A stretch of DNA of 64,000 nt from SZUA-36 sp963749115 (GTDB lineage: Bacteria > Pseudomonadota > Gammaproteobacteria > Xanthomonadales > SZUA-36): contig CAVVLP010000001.1 in the NCBI GenBank assembly GCA_963749115.1, positions 1 to 64,000 on the forward strand, written 5' to 3'. Positions 7,476 to 17,533 of this stretch are shown here, one piece after another (position 1 is the first letter of the stretch; every line of letters begins with the position of its first letter). A program made the position numbers and the translations under genes. The notes beneath the pieces are model-generated. The model saw nothing but the letters and a program-made list of their open reading frames with translations, was not told where the DNA came from and searched no databases.

Positions 7476-9869
7476 TCAACGCGAGATCAGCGTCACCGCA
7501 TCTGCATAAACGCGTCTTTCGAAATCGACCACCTGGCCATCCGTTTGCAAAATCGGAAAGACATACACGGGTTCTATCAGGGCTTGCCATATTCCGTCGG
7601 AGTTCCGCTCAACATTCACCTCCAGGTGCCCATAGTGCTTTCCGCCTTCCTGCAACACACCATCGGGACCATAAACTTCGGGTGCATCCGTGTGCGCGAG
7701 AAAACTCCGGTAGTAATTTGTAACACCTGTATCCGGTCCACGCAGGCCGTCGCCACCAATGCCGATATCATAAAAGTGAATTTCGTGTGCGCGTTCAAGA
7801 CCGCCGGGGGACACCTCCATACCGGGAACAATCGAATGTTCATACATTTCATCATGCCCCCCGAAAACGGCATCAACACCATAGCGAAGAAACAAGGGTG
7901 TGAGTGTTCGCAATGGTTGTGCAGACAGGATATCACCCCCCGCTTTTTTCTCACCGGGCGAGCGGCCATGCGCACCTGATGTATAGGGTGTGTGGTGAAA
8001 CATGACAAAGGTAAAACGGCTTGTTTCCTGCGCCCGTCCCAGCTCTTTTTCCAGCCATTCATATTGCTCAGAGCCCGGTTGCCAGTCCGGTGCAAAACCG
8101 CCCTCACCTTCACCCAACAGTCTCCAGTTGGTATCCATGTCGCTACGGTCCGGAAGGCCGTTGATCGTATCAAGAACAATGAGCGTCACGGCACCATAGC
8201 GCAGGGAATAATAACGTTCCGAATGTGTGGGATCGCTTGCGTCGTTGGCCGGAAGATCAAAATAGGTCTGGTATTTACGCACCGCACCCTCGGAATAAGG
8301 GGTCGCATATTTACCAAGCTCACCGGGACCACCGAAATAGTCATGGTTGCCAAGCGCGGGAAGCAGCACCGTCGACGCCGCCAGCTCCGCGTTATGCAAC
8401 CAGAACTCATCCCAATCACGCTGCTCGCCCCCGGATTGAACAAGATCGCCGGCTATGGCAACAAATGCAGGCTGCCGTTTCTGAATGACTTTCAAATTCC
8501 GGGCATATCCGGTGGTTTGGTCGAGGGGGTATCTACGCGCACGGGTGTGATCTTCTCCGCCAGGCCAAAGTGCATGTTTACCGGTGGATTCCGGTTCTGT
8601 CTCGCTATCGCCATAAACAATAAAACGTAAAGGCTTTTCACCGTCATCCAGGGTAGAGAAACTGCCACCCTCATGCTCTGAATCTTGCGTTACCTGGTAG
8701 CGGTAAAAGGTATCGGGTTCAAGATCTGTCAACCGTAGCTGGTGTAAAAAGGGCAATGGAGACTCATTGCAATCGGCACCCGCACAATTTTCAGCCGGGT
8801 GATAGGCCAGCGCCTCAGCCCTGACGGGTTTGGATTCAAATATAGCCATCTTCCCGAGGCCACCGGGTTTCCACACGGTCAACTGCCCTGCCCGGTTTTC
8901 CTTGCTGAACCAGACAAGCGTGATGGCGTCCCTGGCCGGGTTTTGCAGATAAGGTGTTACATGAAAACCACAAACACTTTCCTCTGCGGTGATTGTGTCT
9001 GTCACCAGGTAGCCATCAATTCGTTCAGTCCAGCCAGCCAGCCAACGCGCTTCGTTTCTTTCCGGTGGCGATAACTCTACACGCAGACGCAGTCTGCCAG
9101 CGGCAGCATCCCGAAATTGTGCAACGATATCGTCGCACTCAACTTCATCCATACGTAAGACTGCCAGTGCATCAAGTACCTGTACCAGGCCCCAGCCCTG
9201 CCCCTGGTAAGACTCGCGTGGATTATTTCCGAGACCCTTGAAATTGTAATAATCGATTACGGCAAAGAGACCTTCCGGTGTTTCAAACAATGCTTGCAGC
9301 AAACCGGTTAATTCCTGTTTTTGCTTGAATGGCAGATCCAGGTCAATCCAACGTTGCTCGAAGGCCGAAACTATGAACCTGGCCTGGTACAGTTGGGTTG
9401 CCTCAAGCCACTGCCGTAACTCACTCATTTGAGAAGATGACCAGGCCGCGTCGAATTCCTGCTTGCTGTTCCACGGCGCATCAAACGGTTCCAGATCCTG
9501 CAGCCATACCGGCATCTGCAAATTTTCAGGAACTTCCTGACGCAGATAGGAAACCAGTGCCGGGAACTGCTCATCAAAAGGTGCATCAATACCCTTGGGA
9601 AACCATATAAAGTGGCCGATACCCAGGGAGGGGAAATCCTCCCCTTCGTTCCAATGCGTCAGATATTCAGCCTTGCCAAGAGCCTCATTTTGGTAGATGC
9701 GTGAGCCGATCCAACGATAGTCGGCATCACTTAATTCCGGTAGCGCTAGTGTAAGAACACCCGCTGCCTCATTTTGTTTACCTACACTGCCCCAATACAT
9801 CACTGCGCGCGTCAGGATGAAACCCGCGAGCAAGACAAGCGCTGCAATCAAGAGTGTTCTATGTTTCAT
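7476..9869 (-). CDS. exported metallophosphoesterase with novel N-terminal domain
   Basis: A 797-residue protein with an N-terminal signal or anchor helix (about residues 7-27). Residues about 40-250 form a domain I cannot name; it contains a conserved-looking SLGIGHFIWFP stretch (about 82-92). About 295-400 is a fibronectin-like purple-acid-phosphatase N-domain. About 415-770 is a calcineurin-type phosphoesterase with metal-ligand motifs YGDSE, AGDLV, GNHDY, FHHTPY and GGHDEMYEH. It probably acts in the periplasm on phosphoesters. No operon partner is evident; the regulator at 6558-7397 lies downstream on the same strand with a 78-bp gap. Confidence 0.87.
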   Translation of the reverse strand: MKHRTLLIAALVLLAGFILTRAVMYWGSVGKQNEAAGVLTLALPELSDADYRWIGSRIYQNEALGKAEYLTHWNEGEDFPSLGIGHFIWFPKGIDAPFDEQFPALVSYLRQEVPENLQMPVWLQDLEPFDAPWNSKQEFDAAWSSSQMSELRQWLEATQLYQARFIVSAFEQRWIDLDLPFKQKQELTGLLQALFETPEGLFAVIDYYNFKGLGNNPRESYQGQGWGLVQVLDALAVLRMDEVECDDIVAQFRDAAAGRLRLRVELSPPERNEARWLAGWTERIDGYLVTDTITAEESVCGFHVTPYLQNPARDAITLVWFSKENRAGQLTVWKPGGLGKMAIFESKPVRAEALAYHPAENCAGADCNESPLPFLHQLRLTDLEPDTFYRYQVTQDSEHEGGSFSTLDDGEKPLRFIVYGDSETEPESTGKHALWPGGEDHTRARRYPLDQTTGYARNLKVIQKRQPAFVAIAGDLVQSGGEQRDWDEFWLHNAELAASTVLLPALGNHDYFGGPGELGKYATPYSEGAVRKYQTYFDLPANDASDPTHSERYYSLRYGAVTLIVLDTINGLPDRSDMDTNWRLLGEGEGGFAPDWQPGSEQYEWLEKELGRAQETSRFTFVMFHHTPYTSGAHGRSPGEKKAGGDILSAQPLRTLTPLFLRYGVDAVFGGHDEMYEHSIVPGMEVSPGGLERAHEIHFYDIGIGGDGLRGPDTGVTNYYRSFLAHTDAPEVYGPDGVLQEGGKHYGHLEVNVERNSDGIWQALIEPVYVFPILQTDGQVVDFERRVYADAVTLISR

Positions 9870-9956
9870 TCTCAGGCTTCATTCAAAACAGACCTCTACA
9901 TTTCCCAAGGCAGTAACACCACGCAAATGTTGGTTTTAGTCAACAGCAGTCAAGGT

Positions 9957-10065
9957 TCAGACCGCTTGATAATACAGATTATGCGATTGATTTGCCTGCG
10001 CAGGAAAACCAGCCTGCCATTATTAGCCCAATGTATTGCACCAGGAATGTGGCGACAACACGTTA
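9957..10065 (-). pseudogene. remnant of a second soeC 3' end
   Basis: Read on the minus strand this ends ...QANQSHNLYYQAV-stop, against ...QANHPQNLYYQTV-stop at the end of the intact soeC (11021 onward). The similarity extends upstream through VQYIGLIM versus VQYIGLLM, with a frame break between. It is a diverged copy of the last ~35 codons of soeC, separated from the real gene by the low-GC gene at 10120-10842. It is too short to be functional. Confidence 0.75.
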
Positions 10066-10119
10066 TTGAGTGATCCAGGCATCCTGTACGCTCTTCTGTC
10101 AGCTTGTCTTCTCTTGGAT

Positions 10120-10842
10120 TTAAGCAGAGAACTCGTCAACCACTGTACCCCAAGCCTTTAAATTCCCCACGCTCAACAATGAGTTTCTTTCACCAATCAT
10201 ATAGTGGTGAAGATGATTTGCGACAGCAGGATAGAAATCTGAACCAAATCGTTTCTTAATCTCCGTGGAAAATCGTGAATTCAGAAACTTGAAAGGACTC
10301 TCAATTAACTTTTCGGTGACCTCCAGGTCATCCAAATGCATATACACTGCGGTTGAATGCCCATATGCCTTACTCGCCTTGCTAATCTCTTGTTCATAAT
10401 CATGGGGTTCATCACACACAACCACCTTTGCTCTTTCTTTACCTTGAGGGAGCCAAACGCGATTGAAAATTCCGTCAAAGGACGCCCTGAACCGATGATG
10501 GCTTGCTTCTAATGACGGACTAACATCAATGAGTCCAAACCTGGAATGAACAACCCAATTGTGTCCGCTTGTATAGTGGATTTCCTGTCCAATTCCAAAT
10601 GCGGCATTGCCTGAATAGGGTCCTTGCACAAACATGCACTTCCCATTTGCAATCTTTGGGTAGGTATCACCGCTCTTTAACATCAACGCCATAACCAGCG
10701 CATGATCCCGGCAATTCCAACCCGCATCAAACTCACCGTCACTGCCAGTGTAACTCTTGGAATAAAGCAGGTGGTTAATTTCCTTTTTAAACGCACTCGT
10801 ACCCATCATGCGCGATTTATCAATTTCTTTTTTTACACCCAT
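10120..10842 (-). CDS. transglutaminase-like (papain-fold) protein, hypothetical
   Basis: A 240-residue protein not assigned to a named family. It shows a plausible cysteine-histidine-aspartate triad in transglutaminase order: Cys in NCRDHALVMA (about residues 43-52), His in GHNWVV (about 92-97) and Asp in LIDVSP (about 103-108). There is no signal peptide or membrane helix, so a cytosolic peptidase or amidase-like role is possible. Base composition is visibly lower in GC than the soe and apr genes. It lies between a soeC fragment and intact soeC, which suggests insertion or recombination after a duplication. Function is inferred from motif order only. Confidence 0.6.
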   Translation of the reverse strand: MGVKKEIDKSRMMGTSAFKKEINHLLYSKSYTGSDGEFDAGWNCRDHALVMALMLKSGDTYPKIANGKCMFVQGPYSGNAAFGIGQEIHYTSGHNWVVHSRFGLIDVSPSLEASHHRFRASFDGIFNRVWLPQGKERAKVVVCDEPHDYEQEISKASKAYGHSTAVYMHLDDLEVTEKLIESPFKFLNSRFSTEIKKRFGSDFYPAVANHLHHYMIGERNSLLSVGNLKAWGTVVDEFSA

Positions 10843-11020
10843 TTTTTACTCTTTATACCTACTCGGCCATCAGTGTTCAGCGTCAGTTTACGAGACACTG
10901 GATTGTCCCATTTACTGCGGGATACTTCTCCCGTTATTTAGCAACAGCCCGGGAGTTTTGCTCAGGGTACGTCCAACACCATCCGCGGACAAGGTGTTTC
11001 ATCCCAACAAGCTTGTATTT

Positions 11021-11998
11021 TCAAACCGTTTGGTAATACAGATTCTGCGGGTGGTTTGCCTGTGCAAAGAAGAACCAGCGTTCCATTAACAATCCAATAT
11101 ATTGCACCCCGAATGCGGCGACAAGAAGACCCGGTATGTGAGCACCCAGCCCCACAGATAACAATACCAGTGGCAGCGGGAACACCAACACGAGGAATAC
11201 CCATTTGACCGACCGGTATTTACGCTGTGATGCGCCATGAAAATACTCGCGTGTGTTAAACGACCCTGTCATGGAGCCCTGTGCTTTTTGCTCGATATGG
11301 GAATGGCGGATGCCAATGGCCGTTTGAAGTGTTGATTTGTGCTTCAGGTGAGCATTTCTAAACAGGCTGGCGGTACGGGTGAAGAAAGCGAGGACAGTTA
11401 AAATGACTGACCAACCACCGAAAAACCAGGTCATTCCGGAACCCTGCCAGGCGGCATAGGCCGTTGCGAGCAGGAAACCGGATGCGCCGCCAAACAGGAT
11501 GTAATTGAAAACCGTCAGCGGTGTGGCCCATTCCTGCAACATTTTGATACAGGCGTAGATCATACCGGTGCACAGGAACAAGGCAAAACACAGCAATGTT
11601 GCAACAGCACCGGTAAGCAGTGACAGGTCGACCGCGAAAGTATTGCGAAACGTGAATAACACCGGATTCCAACCGATGAAGTGTATCAATCCCCAAACGG
11701 CAACTGAGCCCATAAAAGCCGGCAGGACAATGACCTCTCGCGACATCCAGGAGGTGCGCCATCGGGCAGCCGAACGCCAGGCGCGCTCCGGTCGTCCAAG
11801 GTGAAAAAAGGAACTGGCTAAACCCGCCACCAGAAATAACAATGCAAGCAGGCTGCCAAGCGCATAGAAGTGAACCGATACCTGCCCTGGCAACAGCCTG
11901 AATACCGAGTACAACTGTCCGGTATATAGCGCAAGAAACAATCCCTGGCCAACACCGATCAGGGTGGTCAGAAAGATAATCGAAAAAGCAGGATGCAT
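11021..11998 (-). CDS. soeC: SoeC membrane subunit of sulfite dehydrogenase
   Basis: A 325-residue DmsC/NrfD-type membrane protein with about eight hydrophobic helices. It should anchor SoeAB at the cytoplasmic face and pass electrons from sulfite oxidation to quinone. The N-terminus (PAFSIIFLTTLIGVGQGLF) and the FHLGRPERAW motif (about residues 66-75) are typical of DMSO-reductase anchor subunits. It is the last gene of soeABC, 19 bp after soeB. A fragment of a second copy of its 3' end is found at 9957-10065. Confidence 0.92.
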   Translation of the reverse strand: MHPAFSIIFLTTLIGVGQGLFLALYTGQLYSVFRLLPGQVSVHFYALGSLLALLFLVAGLASSFFHLGRPERAWRSAARWRTSWMSREVIVLPAFMGSVAVWGLIHFIGWNPVLFTFRNTFAVDLSLLTGAVATLLCFALFLCTGMIYACIKMLQEWATPLTVFNYILFGGASGFLLATAYAAWQGSGMTWFFGGWSVILTVLAFFTRTASLFRNAHLKHKSTLQTAIGIRHSHIEQKAQGSMTGSFNTREYFHGASQRKYRSVKWVFLVLVFPLPLVLLSVGLGAHIPGLLVAAFGVQYIGLLMERWFFFAQANHPQNLYYQTV

Positions 11999-12017
11999 AT
12001 CTTTGTACCTCTGATGG

Positions 12018-12749
12018 TTACCAGCTCGTGGTCTCGTCTAATGTTGGATCACGCGAATCCGGCATCGGTTTTTGACGTTCCTTGCTCAGGGGGTTATCCG
12101 CGCGAGTCAATTCATCCTCGTGGATCGCAATTTTCGCCTTGTGACGCGGTAGATAATGATTCGCCGGTTTGGTACCCCACTCGGGCATCAACTGGTAACC
12201 ACCGCTCTCACGTATCGCAATCGAGACCTCCGAATCCGGATCATTAACGTCACCGAATAGACGTGCCTCAGCCGGACAGGCCAACACGCAGGCTGGTTTT
12301 CGTTCTTTTTCCGGTAGCGATTCGTCATATATACGATCTACACAAAGCGTGCACTTCTTCATGATCCTCGAGTGGTCATCCAGTTCACGCGCACCATACG
12401 GGCAAGCCCATGAACAGTAATTACAGCCGATACATTTTTCACTATCGACCAGTACGATTCCGTCAGATTCACGTTTGTAACTGGCCCCGGTCGGGCACAC
12501 CGGTACACAGGGCGGGTCCTCGCAGTGCAGACAGCTCTTCGGAAAGTGTACGGTCTCGGTATTGGGGTACTCACCCACTTCAAAAGTCTGAACACGGTTG
12601 AAAAACGTGCCGGTCGGGTCCTTGCCGTATGGATTCATATCAGACAGGTAACCCGCGGTACCGGAGGTGTTCCACTCCTTGCAGCTGGTCACACAGGCAT
12701 GACAGCCCACGCAGACATTAAGATCGATAACCAATGCGAGCTGGGTCAT
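12018..12749 (-). CDS. soeB: SoeB iron-sulfur subunit of sulfite dehydrogenase
   Basis: A 243-residue ferredoxin-type subunit with four cysteine groups expected to hold four [4Fe-4S] clusters: CVGCHACVTSCK (about residues 12-23), CEDPPCVPVCP (about 76-86), CIGCNYCSWACP (about 106-117), and the CTLCVDR plus ACP pair (from about 136). It wires SoeA to SoeC. The start codon overlaps the soeA stop (ATGA), and soeC follows after 19 bp. The same architecture occurs in DMSO and polysulfide reductases; the Soe assignment relies on SoeA type and the apr/sat neighbourhood. Confidence 0.93.
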   Translation of the reverse strand: MTQLALVIDLNVCVGCHACVTSCKEWNTSGTAGYLSDMNPYGKDPTGTFFNRVQTFEVGEYPNTETVHFPKSCLHCEDPPCVPVCPTGASYKRESDGIVLVDSEKCIGCNYCSWACPYGARELDDHSRIMKKCTLCVDRIYDESLPEKERKPACVLACPAEARLFGDVNDPDSEVSIAIRESGGYQLMPEWGTKPANHYLPRHKAKIAIHEDELTRADNPLSKERQKPMPDSRDPTLDETTSW

Positions 12750-15661
12750 GACCTGCCCCCTTTACCTGCAAAGTAGGTCAACCAGCGACTGGGTTTTCTT
12801 TCGATCATCTGCCCCGGGACGGGTCCGATGGCATCGAATTCAGGTGCACTGACCTGCTCTTCATCGGCAGCGGCAGGGTAAATGCGCACATGTACATCAA
12901 ACCAGCCGGCCTGGCCGGTGATGGGATCCGAGTTCGACAGGTGATCGCCATCCTCAGACGCTGGCAATTCTTCTGAGATCAGGTGGTTAAGCAGAAACCC
13001 CTGTTTCGCCTCGTTGGCATCCCCATCAAGCGCCCATGCACCCGGGGCCTTGCCAATGGCATTCCAGGTCCATACGGTACCGGGCTCTACCGCTTGTGAG
13101 TGACGGCACAGGCAACGAACCTTGCCATGCATGGACTCGACCCACATCCAACCACCATCCGCAATACCCGCTTCACAGGCGGTTTTTGCATTCACATACA
13201 GAAAATTATAGGTATGAATCTGTCGCAACCAGGCGTTTTGAGAATCCCACGAGTGGTACATCGCCATGGGTCGCTGGGTGATGGCATTGAGCGGGTATTT
13301 GTGCAGATCGGATTGCTGTGCCTCCAGCGGTGGTGAGTAAAACGGCAGTGGATCAAAATGTTTTTCCACACGTTTGCGCAGGTGATCGGGTGGCTGCTTG
13401 CCATCCGATTTACCTTGCGCCGCCAGGCGGAACTTCTGCAATACCTCGGAGTAAATGTGGATATTGATGGGCTCGGTATAACGTAACATCGCGTGCCGTT
13501 TTGCCCACTCCAGGTAACCCTGGTTCCAGTTACGCATGTACTGGTAGGAACGCGGTAGCTCGTACTGGAAAACACAGTTATTTTTCTCGTACATCTCCCA
13601 TTGTTTCGGGTTGGGTTCACCCTTCATGAACTTTTCACCGCCCTTGCCTCTCCAGCCGGCCAAAAAACCAATACCGGAACCGGGGGATGTCTCGTAATTA
13701 ACCACAAAATCCGGGTAATCACGGAACTTGCGGCTGCCATCCGCATTGGTGAATGCCGGCAACTTCAGTCTTGAACCCAACTCGATAATGACATCCTGGA
13801 AAGGCCTGCATTCACCCGTAGGTGGCAATACCGGTATCCGAACGGAGTCTGCCGGCCCATCGTACCCGGAAATCGGACGATCCAGCATCGACATGACATC
13901 ATGACGCTCAAGATAAGTGGTATCCGGCAGTACCAGGTCCGCGTAGGCCACTGTTTCTGATTGAAACGCATCGGCAACGATCAGGAACGGAATCTTGTAC
14001 TGGCCGTTCTCGTCCCTGTCGTTGAGCATCTCACGAACACCGGAGGTGTTCATGCTCGAATTCCAGGCGATGTTGGCCATGAACACCATCAGCGTATCAA
14101 TTTTGTAAGGGTCACCACGCCACGCATTGGTAACGGCGTTGTGCATCATGCCATGTACCGATAACGGGAATTCCCACGAAAAAGCCTTATCGATACGCAC
14201 CGGGCTGCCATCGTCATTGACAAACAGGTCATCAGGGTCAGCAGGCCAGCCCAGCGGCATGCCATCCAGAGGTGTATTCGGTTTGACCGCACGCGGGTCA
14301 TTTGGCGGCTTGGCACAGGGCGGTATTGGCCGCGGGAAAGGTGCCTTGTGACGGAAACCACCGGGCCGGTCTATGGTGCCGAGAATACTCATCAGGATGG
14401 ACAGGGCCCGGATGGTCTGAAAGCCGTTGGAGTGTGCCGCCAGACCACGCATGGCGTGGAATGCCACCGGGTTACCGGTCACTGTCTGGTGCTCATCACC
14501 CCAGGTATCCGTCCACGGAATCGGCAGCTCTATTTTTTCATCACGCGCTGTAATGCCCATTTCGTGGGCCAGGCGAATGATGGTTTCTTCGGGTATCCCG
14601 GTAATTTTGGATGCCCACCCGGCGGTATACGCCTTGACACGATCGACCAACAACTGGAAGGACGGTTTTACCGGTGTTCCGTCATCGAGCTTGTATTCAC
14701 CGAGGAAATACGGGTCGGCTCCAGGGGTATGCGTGGAGATTGGCCTGTCCAGGTCACGGTCCCACCACAACTTGTTCTGCGGGTCGAAACAACCCTCTTC
14801 ATGGGGTACTTCAAAACGCACAAACATACCGTGTTCTGATGATTCTTCATCCATATTGACCAGTTCAGGCGCGTTCGAATACTGTGTCAGGAACTCACGG
14901 TCAAACAGACCCTGTCGGATAATTTCATTGATCAGCGCGAGGAATAGTGCGCCATCGGTGCCTGGCTTGATTGGAATCCATTCATCCGCAATGGCGGAGT
15001 AACCGGTACGTACCGGGTTGACCGAAATAAACTTGCCACCCTGGCGTTTGAATTTGGAAATCTCCATTTTCAACGGGTTGGAATGGTGATCTTCCGCCGT
15101 ACCGATCATCACGAACAGCTTGGCACGCTCCAGATCAGGGCCTCCGAATTCCCAGAAGGAACCACCGATGGTGTAGATCATGCCAGCGGCCATGTTGACC
15201 GAGCAAAAACCGCCATGTGCCGCGTAATTGGGTGTGCCGTATTGCTTGGCGAACAGACCGGTCAGCGCCTGCATCTGGTCGCGACCGGTGAACAGGGCGA
15301 GTTTTTTCGGATCGGTGCCACGCAGGTGCGACATACGTTCGGTCATGATCTCATAGGCTTTCTCCCATGAAATCTCGTCAAAATCGTTGTCACCACGTTC
15401 ACTACCGGGTTTACGCAGCAAGGGTTTGGTCAGACGCGCCGGTGAATACTGTTTCATGATGCCGCTTGAACCCTTGGCGCAGATCACACCCTTGTTGAGC
15501 GGGTGATCCGGGTTACCCTGGATATAGCGGACCTCGCCATCGCGCAGCGTCACGCGTATGCCACAGCGACAGGCGCACATGTAACAGGTGGTATTCCTGG
15601 TTTCTATCTGGCTATCTTCGTCAACTCGCTTTGATAGGGGATCATGTATCGGCTTTGACAT
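12746..15661 (-). CDS. soeA: SoeA molybdopterin subunit of cytoplasmic sulfite dehydrogenase
   Basis: A 971-residue molybdopterin oxidoreductase. The N-terminal [4Fe-4S] motif is CYMCACRCGI (about residues 26-35) with a fourth cysteine in VICAKGSSG (about 59-67); molybdopterin domains follow to the C-terminus. There is no Tat signal, in line with the cytoplasmic, quinone-linked SoeABC enzyme that oxidises sulfite directly to sulfate. It heads the soeA-soeB-soeC operon with a 4-bp overlap to soeB. The AAA ATPase at 15760-17242 is 98 bp upstream on the same strand. Distinguishing it from polysulfide or thiosulfate reductase rests on length, lack of signal and context. Confidence 0.9.
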   Translation of the reverse strand: MSKPIHDPLSKRVDEDSQIETRNTTCYMCACRCGIRVTLRDGEVRYIQGNPDHPLNKGVICAKGSSGIMKQYSPARLTKPLLRKPGSERGDNDFDEISWEKAYEIMTERMSHLRGTDPKKLALFTGRDQMQALTGLFAKQYGTPNYAAHGGFCSVNMAAGMIYTIGGSFWEFGGPDLERAKLFVMIGTAEDHHSNPLKMEISKFKRQGGKFISVNPVRTGYSAIADEWIPIKPGTDGALFLALINEIIRQGLFDREFLTQYSNAPELVNMDEESSEHGMFVRFEVPHEEGCFDPQNKLWWDRDLDRPISTHTPGADPYFLGEYKLDDGTPVKPSFQLLVDRVKAYTAGWASKITGIPEETIIRLAHEMGITARDEKIELPIPWTDTWGDEHQTVTGNPVAFHAMRGLAAHSNGFQTIRALSILMSILGTIDRPGGFRHKAPFPRPIPPCAKPPNDPRAVKPNTPLDGMPLGWPADPDDLFVNDDGSPVRIDKAFSWEFPLSVHGMMHNAVTNAWRGDPYKIDTLMVFMANIAWNSSMNTSGVREMLNDRDENGQYKIPFLIVADAFQSETVAYADLVLPDTTYLERHDVMSMLDRPISGYDGPADSVRIPVLPPTGECRPFQDVIIELGSRLKLPAFTNADGSRKFRDYPDFVVNYETSPGSGIGFLAGWRGKGGEKFMKGEPNPKQWEMYEKNNCVFQYELPRSYQYMRNWNQGYLEWAKRHAMLRYTEPINIHIYSEVLQKFRLAAQGKSDGKQPPDHLRKRVEKHFDPLPFYSPPLEAQQSDLHKYPLNAITQRPMAMYHSWDSQNAWLRQIHTYNFLYVNAKTACEAGIADGGWMWVESMHGKVRCLCRHSQAVEPGTVWTWNAIGKAPGAWALDGDANEAKQGFLLNHLISEELPASEDGDHLSNSDPITGQAGWFDVHVRIYPAAADEEQVSAPEFDAIGPVPGQMIERKPSRWLTYFAGKGGRS

Positions 15662-15759
15662 CGCTGCTTACCTGCTGGGCATGGTTACAGAATATTACAA
15701 TATACTAATGTACACCATTTGGCGCACAGGATGAACCTGTTGGTTCGACGGTGCAGACA

Positions 15760-17242
15760 TCAATGTGCCTTGGTGGCACGGTTGTGAGACCAGATACGCA
15801 AGGCATTGAGTTGTTCCGACATGGTCTTGGACAAGGGTACAATCCGATAGATATTGTGAATGATGTCATCGTAATTAAATTCACGCCCATCGGTAAAAGC
15901 ATCTATTTTTGCCGCTTTAACCATCTGCTCCATCTCGGCCGCCGTCCAGCCAGCCACGATCTTCGCCAGGTGGTCCATATCGAACTGTTCCGGGTCTCCA
16001 CCCTGGTCACGAATATGGATAGAAAGGATATCAGCACGCGCCTTGGCTTCGGGTAAATCGACAAAGAACAATTGATCAAAGCGGCCTTTACGGATCATTT
16101 CCGGTGGCAGAATTTCGATCCTGTTGGCGGTCGCTGCAACAAACACATTGGCCGGTTTCTCCTGCATCCAGGTCAGGAAAGACGAGAAAATGGTCATGTT
16201 TCCACTGGTCGCCGTATCGTGCAGGAAGCCAAAACTGTTTTCGATTTCATCGATCCACAACACCACCGGCGCGGCATTTTCGGCGGCACGTATGGCCCGC
16301 TCCCAGGCGACTTCGGGCGCACCCCAGCCACCGGACATGATCTTGTTCATATCGAGACGGATCAGTGGCAGGCCCCATACCGAGGGAATGGTTTTGGCCG
16401 CAAGCGATTTTCCGCAACCACTGACACCCATCATCAGGATACCGGCAGGCATTTGGACATTGGCCTCCTGCGCTTCCTTGGTAAACAGTTTCTGACGGGA
16501 AACCACCCAGGATCTTGAGCTTATCAAGTCCGCCAATCTTATTGATATCATAGGTTTTCGTGATAACTTCCAGGCAGTTTTCCTTCATCAGCAACTGTGC
16601 CTTGGCCTGGTTGATCGCGACAATTGCTGCCTCGACATCAAGCACAGCCTCATTCATCAACTGGTGGAATAAATCCCGTGTCTCGTTTGATGAAAGGCCC
16701 TGCGTGGCATAGGAAATCCTCTCAAGCCACTCCTCTGAAACCCGTTTGTTTTCAGCGTAAGCCATGTTCAATGAAGTTAATAATTCGTGCAGTTCCGTTG
16801 CATTCGGAAGAGCCAGTTCAAGTACGTAGATTTCCTTGCCCAGACCAGCCGGGATATCAATCGATGGATGCGACAGCACCACGGTACCGGGGCGCTGGGA
16901 CATGGTGTCATAGGCATCCCGCAGTGCACGGATCAAGGCAGGGTTGCTGTCAAAAAGTGCCGGCAGGTCCTTCATCAGGCAAATCGCATCGGTATCCGCG
17001 TGGATGATAAATGCCAGCGCTTCGACAGGATCAAGAATACCGCGATCCTGACCGGGCCCACTGGTAAAACCAAGTGCAGCCGTCCATAGCCATAGCGGGC
17101 GATCGTCTCCGAACAGTGTCTGTGACGCAGACGCCAACAATCGTTCAAGACGCTCTTCTTCCCAGCTCGCCACGTAAAGTAAGGGCGTACCGGAGCTTAT
17201 GATTCGGGTGATTTTTTCTGTGGGATTTTCGAGTGTTTGCAT
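15760..17242 (-). CDS. Ycf46-like AAA ATPase (one frameshift)
   Basis: A ~494-residue AAA+ protein of the Ycf46/CbbX-like group. The degenerate N-terminal half (about 1-225) resembles Ycf46 (SGTPLLYVASWEEER near the start). The C-terminal AAA domain has Walker A GVSGCGKS, Walker B VVLWIDEIE, sensor-1 AATANR and an arginine near RKGRFDQ. The frame changes once at about 16505: one surplus A in ctcaagatcctggg moves ...GLDKLK into SWVVSRQKLF. Reading through restores the full domain. Ycf46 proteins are membrane-associated chaperone-like ATPases of poorly known role. The gene is divergent from the giant enolase fusion and 98 bp upstream of soeA. Confidence 0.82.
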
Positions 17243-17533
17243 ATTTATACTCTTTCACGTATATTTTTAAAATACGTATATATTTATTTGATATATAACT
17301 ATTTTTACCTGATATAAAACAGACAACATCAAATTATGTCCAGGATCATCAGATCACTGAGATAATGACATAATTCGCACCATTGGGGTAATGATCAATT
17401 GCCCTGATTTGCAAAAAATTCTATCAGTCTGCCCTGCAAAGATAGCCATTCAGAAAGAGATGATTGACCCAGATCATTGTTACAACCTGTCCCAGTGCCT
17501 ACAGTTACCTGCAAAGTAGTGTGGGGGGGCACC
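17243..17533. promoter_or_regulatory. divergent promoter region of AAA / enolase fusion
   Basis: A 291-bp gene-free interval between the divergent AAA ATPase and giant fusion genes. The AAA-proximal part (about 17250-17330) is strongly AT-rich and contains the 8-mer acgtatat twice, at 17257-17264 and 17274-17281, spaced 17 bp apart, which could be a paired regulator site. Promoter positions are not resolvable by eye. Confidence 0.45.

Noticed and set aside
17464..17533. TTG start at 17464 for the giant fusion protein
   Set aside because: The N-terminal residues this adds look random and it has no ribosome site. ATG 17534 in another frame gives a plausible start that rejoins the main frame at ~17632.
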